NCBI RefSeq assembly: GCF_907165205.1
Contig: NC_058193.1
Location: 33,927,521-33,991,520, forward strand
Source of the DNA: Coccinella septempunctata
Lineage: Eukaryota; Arthropoda; Insecta; Coleoptera; Coccinellidae
Length of the DNA stretch: 64,000 nt
Direction: 5' to 3'
Shown: piece by piece, positions 48,501 to 60,775 of the stretch
Numbering within the stretch: position 1 is the first letter of the stretch
Layout: every line of letters starts with the position of its first letter
Notes under the pieces: model-generated
What the model was told of the DNA's origin: nothing
Database searches by the model: none
What the model saw: only the letters and a program-made list of their open reading frames with translations
Position numbers and translations under genes: made by a program

Positions 48501-51500
48501 TATTCTCATTTGAATACAAATTGAATACGTCATCCATAAGATAGGCAATTGAATATTTCTCAATAACTTACAGTTACGTGTCGCTCCTAACCCAAAACCT
48601 ACCTGATGAATCTTTCTACGCTAGTAGCAGCAAAAATAACAAGACTTTGCCCAAAGAAGCAAGGTTCAACAATAAAGGTACGTGATCATCTACACTTTCC
48701 AAGAGAAAGATCAGTTTCCAAATTGACTGGCACTTTTTGATCCATCCTTTTTTGCTACTTTTTTCAGTCAGCGGTTGGTCACCCTCTCCGTCAGAAAAAC
48801 AACCTTATTTAATTATCGATCTATTGAATGAGCAACCTGTTTACGGCGTCCAAATCAAGGGTAATCCCAAGAAGGATGAATACGTCACCAGTTACGAAGT
48901 GTTCCATAGTAATGATGGAACAGTTTTCTCCCCAGTCGTCCGTTACTTCCTTCTGCCCGTAAGGTTCAGAGGGTCTGTAGATGGAAATACTCCAGCGGTC
49001 CAGAAGTTCCATAATCCATTTGAGGCTAGGTATCTGAAGATCATACCTATCACTTGGCACAACAACATATCGCTGAGAGTTGACGCCATTGGATGTGGGC
49101 AAGAAACGACCACTACCTTAAGCAGTTCCGAAGCTCCTGAGGTGTGTATAGTACCAACTTTCGAATAATGATATATATGCAATATGTCCATGTTTGAAAA
49201 GAATTAAAAAAACTGTTATTCTTCCAGATCACAACCACAATGGCCCCTCCAATATGCACAGACGAGTTAGGATCTGCAACGCATCCATTGTCAGAAGACC
49301 AAATTACTGTCAGCTCTTCCAAAGATGTAGATCAAACGAAATCCACACCGAAATCACAAGTATGGCAGCCCTTGGTCAACTCACCATCAGAATGGATTCA
49401 GGTAATACTTGTTTGACCAATACACAACGTAGGTTTATCACCAAGTGGTGTTTCTCGAACATGTTCGTTATTTTGCAGTTTAACTTCTTGGAGCCTCGCA
49501 ACCTCACCGGTTTCAACACCCAAGGGGGCAAGGATGGCTGGGTTGAAGCTGTCAAAGTCAAATATTCCCATGATGGAAAGCAGTGGAACCCGGTATTGAA
49601 CAAAAACTCGCGAGAAGTTGTGTTCCCAGCTAACTATGACAAGAGTTCGAAAGCTACAAACTACCTCACACGGCCTATTCAAGCTCAGTACATCAGGTTG
49701 TACCCTGTGAAATGGCACGGAACTATCCAAATGAAGACTGAGATCATTGGTTGCTACAAACCATATCGTGAGTATTTTGCTAGATGTTTCATTTGGAGAT
49801 GTGGAGCATATGCTTATGTTTCATTTTTCGTTTTATTCTGAAGCTACAGTCACCACAACCTCCACAACCACGTTGGGAACCAGTAGACCAACGGAACAGA
49901 CAACTACAATCGGTAGGATTACTAAGCCTTCAACGAATGCTGTATCTTCAACCGTCGGTACAGAAGGAACTACAGCTGGCACAACCCAAGAAACCATTAA
50001 GCCTTGCAATTACTGCCCTGGAGTACCATCTTCTAATATCGAATTGGATGCTTGCGAATGTGGTTCTAACTTGTGGTGGAATGGTACGGGTTGCACACCT
50101 CGGCCTTTGTGTCCATGTGCTTGGGATTCATTCATGTGAGTTATCAGAGGTTATAGCATACCAAAAAGGCCCCTAAGTTGAGAAGAAAGGTCTCCTCCAT
50201 CACGCAAATTCCTTTACCACAAATAATATCTCATGATTTTGTTTTGTTTCAGTTTACCAGTTGGAAAACTGTTCAACAAAGAGGACTGCAGCGAGTGCAT
50301 ATGCAAAATTGGTGGTGTAATAGATTGCGAAGAGAAAATATGCGGTAGATGTAGAAAGGTAAAAATATCTTGAAACTTAAGTTAATTTACTGCTCCAAAT
50401 TCCTTCTAATATACTAATAACACCATTTTCACCATGTAGGGTCTGAAAAGTATAGTGACACAAAATTGCGACTGTGGATGCGAACCTTGCCCTGTAGGAC
50501 AAAGACTCTGCCCAACCTCCAACATATGCATCGACGAGGAAAAATGGTGCGATGGAATCAACCAATGCCCTGATGATGAGACTGACTGCGAAACAACTTC
50601 AGTTTACGAAATCACAGCTAAACCAAAACCCATCAGACCAACTGGTGAGTAATATCAAATCACTTGTCTGAGCATCACGTACACCTTATCATGAGTGAAT
50701 ATTAAGAATCCCTTATTTCCAGATAAAGAAAACGTTTGCCCTGTGGTGAACTGTCCACCAAACTTCAAAAAAGTTGCTGTTAGACCAAAATATAACAGAT
50801 ATTCCTCATCGAGATTCACGAGTATCAAGGGAAAAAGGACAGGAATCAAAGGTGTGAAGGGTGGAAGAGTTAAAGGAGGTGTGAAGGGAGGAGTTAAAGG
50901 AGGAGTGAAAGGTGGAGTGAAAGGTAGGATATGAAGAGGGAGGATGAAGTAATCATTTAATAATTGGCTTCTCTTTTATCTCAGCGCCTTATACCTTATC
51001 CAGTCCATCGACTAAAACACCAGAATGTGTACAGTACAAATGTGTGCATAATAGGTTACCCCCACCTTATATAAATAGCACTAAGGAGTGCAAGGAGGAA
51101 GATTGTCCTCCTGGGTATGAGAAAGCTGATGAAGTAATGGTTGATGTTGGTCAAGATAAAAGATGCCCTGTGTAAGTGCCTCAGTTTTCATAAGGAGTAC
51201 CTTTTAAGTGCTTTTATTCTACAGATTGGTATGTTCTCCGCTGCCAGTTCCTGATGCCGTTTGTAACGTAACAGGAAAAACGTTCAACACTTTTGATGGT
51301 ACAGAATTCAAATATGACATTTGCGACCACGTGATAGCTCGGGACTTGGAACACGATGATTGGGCTGTGATACGTAAGCGATTCAGAAATTCTAAAACTA
51401 ATAAAAAATGAATACTAAAATTATATCTTTTCAGTATCCAAAGAATGTGCTGAGACTTGTAGTCGAGACCTACACATCTATATCCAGAGTGACCATTTCA

Positions 51501-54500
51501 TTTTCCACCCCGATTTAACAGTTGACTACAACGGCTATACCTACACGATGAACCAACTCACCAAGATATCCAAACAGTCCAAGCAGTTCACCATCTCTAA
51601 GGTCGGCAACGTCATTGCCTTTACGTCTCTACCACACGGATTCTGGATAGAATGGAATTCTGATAGTAACGTTAAGTTGGGAGTAGTACATTCTTTAATA
51701 CAGAAGGTGGATGGTTTGTGTGGATTCTTCGATCAGAATATAAACAATGACAAACGAAAACCAAACGGAGTACAGGCAAGAACCACCAGAGAATTCGGCG
51801 ATAGCTGGTCTACGACTAACGAGACAAGACCTGCTTGCAAGATAAACGCTTGCCCTGCGGACATTCAAAACGAAGCTTGGAAACTCTGCAATTCCGTGAG
51901 GTGAGTTAAAACATTAGCGTGAAGTATTAAAGTGTAATCGTGCTCAAATTATTCCAGGGATGATTACCTCCATGCTTGCTCTGACTCAGTAAACATCGAC
52001 GCTTCAGTATCTAGATGCTTAGACACTGCCTGCGACTGCCTTATGTCTTCTACGAAAGAGAACAACACCAACACAAACAGATGCAAGTGTGATTTGTTGC
52101 AATCTTTCGTGGTGGAATGCTTGACCGTCAATCCAAATGTAGAAATTTCTGGATGGAGAGGACAGTACGACTGCCGTGAGTATTCTTCTGCACATGTAAG
52201 AATCGCGATGTTTAAGTCCACCAATTTCAGCGAGCAAATGCGAAGCGCCACTGATCTACAAGGACTGCTTCCAAAGGGAATGCGAACCGACTTGCGAGTC
52301 TCTTAGTGATCCATCCTTATGTCCCAAAGTCGAACACGCTTGTTACCCTGGATGCTACTGTCCTGAAGAGTTGGTTAGGAAAGGTGATCAATGCATAAAA
52401 CCAACCGAGTGTAGGGATTGCGAATGTAAGGCCACTGGAAAGCTTGACTTCTTGACTTACGATGAGACCAACTTCACAATCTCTGGTAATTGCGTCTACG
52501 TTCTTACAAGGGACCAGCTCAGCGATAAACAGAATAAACACAATTTCCAGGTAGATTATTAGTCTAGTATTTCATGTTACGCAGATTGCATTTAATGATC
52601 TATATTTAATATTTGCAGGTTCTCTTGACGAATAGTCCTTGTCAAAACAAAACTAATAGGACATGTATCAAGAAAGTCACAGTACTGTACAAAGAACATC
52701 AAATAGTTGTTTTCAATGATGAAACAGAGAAATCTATCCAGATTGTCCTAGATTCAGAAAAACTTGACCCCAAGGACTTGGAGCAAAACACCGATTGGAT
52801 GAAGATCAAACAGAACCCTGATATGTTGAACCTTCTTTTCCCAGCTGATCAGTTAGAGGTACCTTGGTTTTTCCACTCCCATTTCACAACCAGACAGCTT
52901 TTGATACTCTTCAGATCCTGGTAATCGACATTTCCAATAATTCTATCCTATTTTCAGGTGAATATCAAATCTCCCCATTTGGGAGTTACCGTCAAAGTAC
53001 CATCATATAAGTACAGCGGGAAATTGGAAGGTTTATGTGGGGACTGCGATAAACAACCGGAAAATGATCTACGGGTACCAAATGGAACAGTTACATCCGA
53101 CGTTGAAGATTTCGGTTTAAGCTGGCTGTATGACGGTCTTCCAGAGAAGCAAAGTCGAGAAAAATGCAAGATCAAACCAGAAGAAGTGTGCAAACCTCTT
53201 CCAAACAGCCATAATCCTTGTATTCATCTGTTGGACACCACTGTCTTTGGAGCTGTAAGTATTTCTTACGCTTTGCGTTGTTACAGAAGGATGAATCATT
53301 TATGTTTTTCCAGTGTCATCCAGTTGTGGATTACAGTATCTATAAGCAATGGTGCGACAAGGAGACTTGCGATACCGAAGAGGAATATGATGATGGTACA
53401 GTTTGTGGTATCATTGATTCTTACGCGAAAGCTTGTGCTAAAGAGGGTATTTGTGTGGACTGGCACTTCGATCTTTGTCCGAGAGCGAACTGTACAGCCG
53501 ACAAAGTTTATTCAGCATGTGGCACCACATGTACGAAGACCTGTGAGAATATTAACTTGAAAGAAACCACCTGCGTCTCGGAAATCATCGAAGGATGCTT
53601 CTGTCCTGAAGGAAAGGTGGGTAATTCATATTTTCTGCAGTATTGAACATTAAAATCGAGCCTTTTTATTATGCAGGTCCTCAAAGATGGTATTTGTGTT
53701 GATGAAAGGGAATGTATCTATTGTGACGACCAGGGACATCATCCTGATGATGAATGGGTTGTAGATATTTGCACAAATTGTACATGCAAAGGAACGAGTG
53801 TCGTATGTCAGAAGACTGAATGTCCAGCTGTAGAAACAATATGCGAACAAGGATTCACACCAGTGAAAGTGATGTCCAAAACCAGGGAATGCTGCGATAA
53901 ATATACATGTGGTGAGTGTTTACCCCAATTCACTTTGTGATCACCTTGCTCAGAGTATCTTCTTCATCGATATAAATCAATTCATGGAATTTCTAGTGCC
54001 AGTATCGACAACTACCCAGGAACCAACTTGCCCAACACCCCAACCGGTATCTTGTGGTGAAGACAAGGTGGCCAAACTTGCGAAAAAAGACGATGGTTGC
54101 TACCAGAACATCTGCGAATGTATACCAAGAGACGAATGTAAATCTATCGATATAACCACACCCGTACCCTTGGAGGATGGTGTGGTGAAGGTAGTGGATG
54201 AAAGCGATTGCTGTCCGAAGATTCAGACCATCTGTAAGCCGGAGACATGCTCAGAACCACCGAAATGTCAAGAATTTTACGAAGTGAAAACAGAGAAGGA
54301 CGTCAACAAGTGTTGCCCTGTATACACTTGCCTACCACCAACTGATAAGTGCATATTCGAAAATTCATTTATTGCTGCTAAGGAGGGTGGGGAACGACCA
54401 AGGACTGCTGAAGAAAAACAGAAGTTCTTGAAGAATGTAAAAAAAATCGAACAATTTTGTTATTGTATTTTTCATTTACCTCTGTTTATAGGCCAATGAA

Positions 54501-57500
54501 ACTTGGACTGATGGTCCGTGCCATACCTGCCAATGTCAAGTTACATCCAAAGGAGACTACCAAACAGTTTGCACAGTTAAACAATGTCCAAGCCTTGAAA
54601 AATCAACCGATTACGCTGATTATGTGCTAGAGTCCCAACTTGTTTACAACCAATGCTGCTCCAAATTCGTGAGGACAGCCTGTAAAGTTAACGGAAAGAT
54701 CCATAACCTAGGCGATGAATGGGTTGAAGGAGATGACTACTGTACCCTTCATAAATGTGCCAATAACACAGACGGCGACATAGTTAAGGAACTCCAAGTG
54801 ACCAAATGTGTGACAGATTGTAAATTGGGCTATGAATATGAACCTGCCAAAGTGGAGTCGAAAGAATGTTGTGGAAGCTGCAAAGCTGTGGCTTGCGTTG
54901 TAAACGAGACAGTCAGGAGAGAGGGTGAAGAATGGAAATCTCCAGATTACTGCACCAACTATAGGTGTTCGATTGTGGATGGAAATGTGAGTGTTATAAA
55001 TGAAAATATTAACCATAATTTGAACTTAAACTGGCTTATTCTTACAGATGCAAGTAGAAGCGACCCAAACCACGTGCACCAAATTATCTCCTGAAATACT
55101 GAAGAACTACGTGGTTAATATCACCAAGCAGGAGAAGCAATGCTGCGAGACTACCGAAATTGTTGCATGTAAATCAGATGGAGGCATCTATCAAGTTGGT
55201 GACACTTGGACTGCTAGTGACAATCCTTGCAAGAATTTCGAGTGTTCAAGACTAGATAATACCAAAATAGCCATTGTTGAGTATCTAACAAGCTGCAATA
55301 CAACCTGCCCTGAAGGGTTCACGTACAAGCCGGAAGACAGTTCCAGCGACAAATGCTGTGGTAGCTGCTTACAGACCTCTTGCATCATCGATGGACAAAT
55401 CAAAACTGTTGGAGAAGCTTGGAACTCAGAAGATTACTGCATCAAGTTCAGTTGTTTGAGTGTTAATGGATCGGTAAGTTATTTTGAATGATTGGTGATG
55501 AATAATCTTTATTATCCCAAATTAACATTTTATTTCCAGATTCAATTAGAAAAAGACTTCATAAAATGCGAAGAACCATCCCCAGAAACTTTCGAGAAGT
55601 TTGTGGTAGAGACTGTAAAAGTACCTGGACAGTGCTGTAACAAGACGAAAACTGTGGCTTGCAAAGGAACTGACGGCTCCATACATAAGCCAGGAGAAAC
55701 ATGGACGGTTGGAACTGATTATTGCAAGAGTTACAAGTGTGTGGATTTCGAGAAAGGAGTTGCTGAAGCTATCAGTACAACGGAATGCAACAAAACATGC
55801 CCTGAGGGCTATAAATATACCGAACCTTCACCTTCTGATAAAACTTGCTGCGGAAAATGCGAACAAACAGCCTGTATCATCAACGGAACTGTTAGAAATG
55901 TGGGAGAGGAGTGGAGTTCCCCTGATAACTGTCACAAATATAAATGTCAAAATTCGAGTGGAGTGGTAAGTTGATATAGCTCCTCATGCAGTTGTGGAGT
56001 TCTGATAAACTAGAGTTACAGAGATATTTCCATGAGTTTTCTTTGTCCTTTCAATATCCTTGCCATAGCATTCTCTTCTTTGTCTTTCCGATGCCAGGGT
56101 GATGAACTAATTGAAATTCAATTGCAGCTGCAAATCTCTGGAACCAACATCATTTGCAAGCCTGTGCCAGATGATACCCTCAAACGTTTCGTGGTAGAAT
56201 CAACCGCTGTACCTGGAGAATGTTGCAACAAATCAGTCATGGTGGCGTGCAAGGGTAATAACCAGACATACGGAGTTGGAGAGACGTGGATCGAGGACAA
56301 CAACTACTGCGTCAAATTCGAATGTGTAAAGGAAAACGAAGCGTTAGGTATCAAGGAATACGTGACTACTTGTAACACCACTTGTCCATTAGGATTCGAT
56401 TACGAACCAGCCGATCCAGAAGATGCCAAATGTTGTGGTAACTGTAAGCAGTCTCAGTGTGTGGTGAATGGAAGTCTATGGGAAATTGGTCAAGAGTGGC
56501 AGTCGGAGGATCATTGCGACAAGTATAAATGCAGCAATGCTAGCGGAGTGGTGAGTGATGTAAAACATATATGAATTTCTTACATGAGTTGTTAGGGTTT
56601 CACCAAAACACTGGAGAATATGGAATGTTGCTATTTGAAGTACAACTAGCTTAAGCTAACCTTACCTAACCTACAGAACGATAAAACTGAATCTAAAAGT
56701 CATCCGAAATTCGTCTTCTTAGATTAGAAGCTCCCAAATGTGGATGTCATCTTTTTTATTGTGTATTTTGAATGTTTTATGATGACGTATTGAGTACAAT
56801 CAAAACTGTTGGTTGTTGAACATGTCCTGGACACAAATGCTATTTGAATGTTATGAATCTCAATCGATAACAACCAATTTTTTCCGTAGATTCAAGTGGT
56901 ATCACAGAAAACCATATGCCAACCTATATCAGCTAATATCCAGAGAGAATTCGTCATAAAGGAAGTACCTGTTCCAGGACAATGCTGTCCAATTTACAAA
57001 GAAGTAGCTTGCAAAGTTGGAAACGAGACATACCAGGTATACCCTTAGGAATTAAACTAATCCTACATATCGATTGTACGCATCCATTTTCAGATTGGAC
57101 AAGTATGGCCAACAGAGGATCTGTGCAAGAATGTCACGTGTGTCAGAAACGATCAAGGTGATGTAATCAAGCAGGACCTTATCCAAACTTGCAACGAAAA
57201 CTGCGAAGAGGTGAAAACTATTCCCAGATTAATCCTTCGAGACTTATACTAATGGTAACTCCTTTCAGGGTTATGAATACAAACCATCCACCGATTCTTG
57301 CTGTGGTGTATGCGTTCCAGTGGCCTGCGTAATAGACGGTGATCTTAAGAAACCTGGGGACACTTGGTCAACTCCTGATGGATGCACCAATTTCACCTGT
57401 GAGAAGGATGGTGGTCGTCTTATAGTGACTGCGCATACGGAACAATGTCCAAGCTTAGCAGACTGCCCATCTGACCACGTTTACAACGATGGCTGCTGCA

Positions 57501-58277
57501 AGAGGTGTAATATGACAAGTTCTGATCAACGTGAGTAACATGATTTATTGATAAAACTGGTGGGTTTCTCTCGCCTTTTTTGAATGTTCAAAGTTATTTA
57601 GGTTAGGTTTTAAGTCCTACTGGAAGAATATCACTTCGCAAATGCCTTTTTTTAATTTGGGCCACCCCACTCTGGTGAAGAAAGACCAGGAGCTTATATT
57701 CACTAGGCGGAGATATTCTTCATTGTGATATGAAATAGTCTTTCCAGTCGCCTTGTCCAACGCTGCTTTAGTATCAATTTTAATCCCTACCTAATCCTGT
57801 GAATCTTTTCAGGACTTTGTGCCCTGGAGAGTATTCCCTTGGACGAAACAATTTCAATGGTGAAAACAGAAAATATCTTGCATGGAGTGTGCGAAAATAA
57901 GCAACCAATCGTAAACCTCACACAGTGCGTTGGTACTTGTGAGTCATCTACTCTTTTCGACTCAAGTGAGTACACAAAGAAAACCTTGAAGTATCCAATA
58001 ATACCCCGTTAATTTTTTTCTAGAATTAGGAAAACATACATCGGTGTGCACCTGCTGTCAGGCGTTAGACTACATCAAGATTGCAGTTCCGATGGACTGT
58101 GATGATGGTTATAAATACGAGAAGCACATCCAAGCACCCTCAGTTTGTGGCTGTAACGGATGCCAGGGTGGCTTGTCTAGACTGATGCAGAGCCCCTCGA
58201 AAACGGGGGGTCGTAAGACTGGTACAAAAAACGTGAAGGGTAGGACGAAAAAACAAATGTCCATAGCAGACCCGTGA
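36587..58277 (+). CDS. Hml: Hemocytin / hemolectin (giant VWF-like clotting protein), ~4,903 aa
   Basis: I resolve 64 coding exons, 14,712 bases, phase continuous throughout. Domains by approximate residue: signal peptide 1-23; Gly/Lys-rich 47-66; CCP/EGF-like units 83-340; VWD1 398-570, C8, TIL; VWD2 765-930, C8, TIL; VWD3 1250-1430, C8, TIL; WxxW mucin-type 1640-1743; five CBM14-like 1770-2294; TIL-like 2295-2370; two FA58C/discoidin 2470-2783; LDLa 2930-2965; Gly/Lys-rich 3025-3051; VWD4 3115-3290, C8, TIL; VWD5 3452-3620, C8, TIL; VWC-like array 3790-4768; C-terminal cystine knot 4770-4865; basic tail. All five VWD carry GLCG. VWD2 and VWD3 keep GDPHY/GDSHY..FDG. Insect hemocytin is secreted by haemocytes and acts in clotting, nodulation and bacterial aggregation. 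Bombyx hemocytin and Drosophila hemolectin are shorter. AATAAA is at 58353. Exons: 36587-36657, 37561-37629, 37782-37888, 38455-38640, 38751-38916, 39025-39152, 39410-39505, 39564-39758, 39819-39874, 39929-40104, 40166-40326, 40397-40539, 40595-40757, 40843-40973, 41061-41226, 41335-41609, 41668-41829, 41948-42143, 42246-42334, 42393-42612, 42702-42775, 42830-43176, 43239-43389, 43531-43709, 43797-44229, 44284-44427, 44482-44731, 44784-45124, 45177-45335, 45394-45589, 45645-45953, 46168-46476, 46542-46835, 46894-47262, 47327-47698, 47839-48092, 48156-48427, 48574-48677, 48768-49141, 49228-49401, 49479-49767, 49844-50135, 50253-50358, 50440-50644, 50723-50923, 50985-51171, 51225-51373, 51435-51900, 51958-52175, 52231-52550, 52619-52858, 52958-53254, 53314-53616, 53677-53911, 53997-54436, 54492-54986, 55048-55473, 55540-55965, 56128-56550, 56890-57036, 57094-57210, 57269-57530, 57813-57965, 58024-58277. 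The acceptor of exon 59 could also be at 56098, also in phase. Confidence 0.93.
37003..37225 (+). repeat. Tandem duplication, ~114-bp unit, in hemocytin intron 1
   Basis: AATAAAGCCAAAATACCTAC at 37003 recurs as AATAAAGCCGAAATACCTAT at 37117. Both are followed by TGTTCAACATCTTCAGCTTC and TTTTAACTCAGTATACGTAC. The copies are nearly identical, so the duplication is recent. The 84-codon ORF here is a by-product. Confidence 0.9.
37322..37448. repeat. Hairpin-forming inverted repeat in hemocytin intron 1
   Basis: The left arm GAAAAAAGTTATCTTTAGTT, then GGGAGAA (37325-37352), pairs with the right arm TTCTCCCAACTAAGTTAAAC, then TTTTTAT (37418-37444). A few mismatches are present and the loop is ~65 bases. 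It is probably a small MITE. Confidence 0.6.
45645..47698 (+). other. Five CBM14-like chitin-binding modules of hemocytin (exons 31-35)
   Basis: Five consecutive exons, each starting in phase 1, each encode a Thr-rich linker plus one six-cysteine module. The modules share CHKYYVC or CHKFYVC, GPNGAKY or GPDGAEY, Q.C.....MYNPKT..CD and RPEC. Spacing (C-13-C-5-C-13-C-~12-C-~12-C) fits CBM14/peritrophin-A. Exon lengths are 309, 309, 294, 369 and 372, consistent with exon-by-exon tandem duplication. Confidence 0.85.
48574..49767 (+). other. Two FA58C (discoidin) domains of hemocytin
   Basis: Domain 1 (exons 38-39): SGWSPSPSEKQPYLIIDL, VYGVQIKG, ARYLKIIPITWHN.ISLRV, IGCG. Domain 2 (exons 40-41): VWQPLVNSPSEWIQ, FNFLEPRNLTGFNTQG, YIRLYPVKWHGTIQMKTEII, GCY. 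These are the lectin-like carbohydrate or phospholipid binding domains diagnostic of insect hemocytin. Together with VWD domains they fix the identity of the gene. Confidence 0.9.
53677..57530 (+). other. VWC-like repeat array of hemocytin (exons 54-62)
   Basis: Cysteine-rich VWC-like modules precede the C-terminal knot. Exons 57, 58 and 59 are 426, 426 and 423 bases, all phase 0. Each holds the same block order: EKQCC or GQCC, VACK, G.TW....YC or CK, CP.G..Y, KCC or CCG.C, then V.G.....GEEW.S.D.C. Exon 56 has a similar second half (REGEEWKSPDYC). This looks like tandem exon duplication. Confidence 0.8.
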
Positions 58278-58359
58278 ACTGATTGAATGTTGAGATTTTT
58301 GTGTGTTGTATATGTTTATTTGATATCGTTACTTATTTATTTTTATTTGTTCAATAAAT

Positions 58360-59430
58360 GTGTTGATTGGCAATTCAAAACTTTGTTGTTTTTATTTCAC
58401 ATCGAGGAGTGCTGTAGAAGAGTACGAATGAAAAAATATTTTTGGAGATCTAAGCCACTTTCGTTGCATTAAAAACATATTTCGAGCTCAGGAAAAAATG
58501 TTTTCGGAACCAGAAAAAACATTTCTGTATACAGAAAAAATATTCTTTCAGCTTAGAAATTTTTTATGATTTCATATTGTCGATGCAAATTCATATACCT
58601 AACATATGAAATAAAAATCTTTCCTTAAATTCAAGTTTTAATAAATAAATTAAAATAAATATACAAATAAATACTAATAAATACTGATTGTTCATTTTAT
58701 ATTCAACCCCGTGTAAAAATAATTCTCCATCTTTTCGAGAACTTCATACGTCGATTTCACAATTAGTCTGCAGAGGTCAAAAATATTTCTCGTCATAAAC
58801 ACAAGAAATATGTTTCTGAAAATTGACGGTAGCAACCTCCTAATACCTGAAAGAATAAGTTTTTATTTCCCTTATATTCCTAACATAGAATAAACACCAA
58901 ATGCCTTCTTCAATTTAGCTACAATTCTAATTTCTAAGATATTTACATCTTGCTACAACATTTGTTCTTCAAAATTGTCTACAGTTTCTTCTAGTTCTGT
59001 CAAATAACTGTGAATAATGTGAAATTTGAGAATCATGAGTCAAAAAGGCGAGACAAAAAAATTGCCAATGAATCTGAAACCTAAATGTTGCAGCATTTTT
59101 CACTATTTATCATAACAATATGAAATTCAACCAAATATATTCATATATCAGGTTTGTCCGACATGAAAAATATCTATACAAAGAAAATTGCTCTACTAAA
59201 ATGTATACAATAAATGATTAAACGACAATGATTCTCAGTTATCAAAAATAAGATTATCAAAACATATTTGTTTCCGTTTTCACTGTTCATTAAATATTGG
59301 ATTTAAAGCTCATTTGATTGAGTATTTCTGAAAATTTCAATAAAACACTGCAAAGTCTGAAATATTTCTATGGTCTGAACGACACAAAGCTGATCGGAAT
59401 TCTATAGAATTAAAATATTTCAACTCAAAT
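58360..59430. other. Intergenic after hemocytin, no gene seen
   Basis: Very AT-rich. 58480-58570 has repeated GAAAAAA.ATTT.T-type runs, a low-complexity stretch. No coding exon recognised. Confidence 0.45.
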
Positions 59431-60721
59431 GGCCGTTTGCACCGTTTGCCTAAACAACGATTATATTCTTAAACAACGTTTAATTCCTTAACCGGGTTGC
59501 ACCGTTCCTAAACGTTGATTATAAGGCCCTTAAACGTTGTTTAAACTAAACGCAGAAATTTGCTTGATTAAAACGTTGATTGAAGTAATACTTCAAATTC
59601 GATTGACAAGTGTGTTTCCTATTTGTGTTGATATAAAATTCGAATTAATAATGGATGATTTGGAAGATGAGATATTACTTGATGATGATCTTGATGCACT
59701 TAGCAATATCGAATTTGGATTTCCTAGATGTTTTCCCCGTAGAAGAAATTATTTCGAAAGAATGGACCTCACTTTTTTCAGAAGATTTCGTTTAACGAAA
59801 GAAACCGTGTTATTTTTTGGCCATATATGGACAATGATTTGGAATTTCCCAGATGTTTTCCCTGAAGAAGAAATTATTTCGAAAGAATGGACCTCACTTT
59901 TCTCAGAAGATTTCGTTTAACGCAAGAAACCGTGTTATTTTTTTTGCCATATATGGAGAATGATTTGGAATTTCCCAGACATTTTTCCTGTAGAAGAAAT
60001 TATTTCGAAAGAATGGACCTCACTTTTTTTAGGAGATTTCGTTTAACGCAAGAAACCGTGTTATTTTTTTGCCCTATATGGAGAATGATTTGGAATTTAA
60101 TAAATGGTTATATTATACATATACATATATTTATAGATATTTCAGGAATAATATTGTTGACCCAATAAATCAATTGATACCTACATTGCGGTTTTATGCT
60201 AGTGCTGGTCAGTTGGCTTCTGTTGATAATTTCATAAATGTATTATAGATGTATCGGAAGTATCAAGAATTATTGCTGCAGTTTCATTAGCAATTGGTAA
60301 ATTATATTCCGAATTCATTACAATGACCAAAGATGAGGATATAGTGCAAATTCAACAGTCCTTTCACAAGAAGGCTCTTTTTCCTCGAGTAATAGGATGT
60401 GTTGATGCTATCCATGTTCGCACTTCAAATATTCAAAACACAACACCGAAACTCCAAAAGAAATGTTCAAATTTCCCACCTTGACAACAGAAGTTTAGTC
60501 AGAAAACCTTGACTTCTTTTTCTTTTCAAATTATCTTCTATGATGTGCTTGGCTGAAATTTTGAATTTTTTATGGTGTGAGTGGTGTTGCCAAACCTATC
60601 AATGATTAAAGTAAACAACGATTATGATTCCACGGTGCAAACCGTCAACCGCTAAGCAACGTTTAAATATTAAACATCGATTAGTTTAACCATGGTTACC
60701 AGAGAAACGGTGCAAACGGGC
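59431..60721 (+). pseudogene. Harbinger-type (PIF) DNA transposon remnant
   Basis: The termini are inverted: GGCCGTTTGCACCGTTTGCC at 59431 and the complement of GCCCGTTTGCACCGTTT ending at 60721. Subterminal AAACAACGTTTA-type motifs recur at both ends. The interior reads as a HARBI1-like transposase: an acidic N-terminus (DDLEDEILLDDDLD), RRFRLTKETVLFF, TLRFYASAGQLASV, SRIIAAVSLAIG and the first catalytic Asp in FPRVIGCVDAIHVR. Frameshifts separate these, and the rest of the DDE domain is missing after ~60480. A 125-bp unit is present three times within the N-terminal part. It is not functional. Confidence 0.8.
59751..60110 (+). repeat. 125-bp unit repeated three times inside the Harbinger remnant
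   Basis: ATTTCGAAAGAATGGACCTC starts at 59751, 59876 and 60002. It is followed each time by the AGATTTCGTTTAACG.AAGAA block and a GGAATTTCC stretch. The unit is 125-126 bases, not a multiple of three, so successive copies fall in different frames. Confidence 0.9.
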
Positions 60722-60775
60722 AAAAAAGTTTTATAAGACCATGATGAAATACTGTTTCACTTTCTTCTTTTTCTG

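Noticed and set aside
56098..56127. Earlier acceptor for hemocytin exon 59
   Set aside because: In phase, but the acceptor at 56128 makes the exon start match its sister exons 57 and 58 better. Kept only as an alternative.
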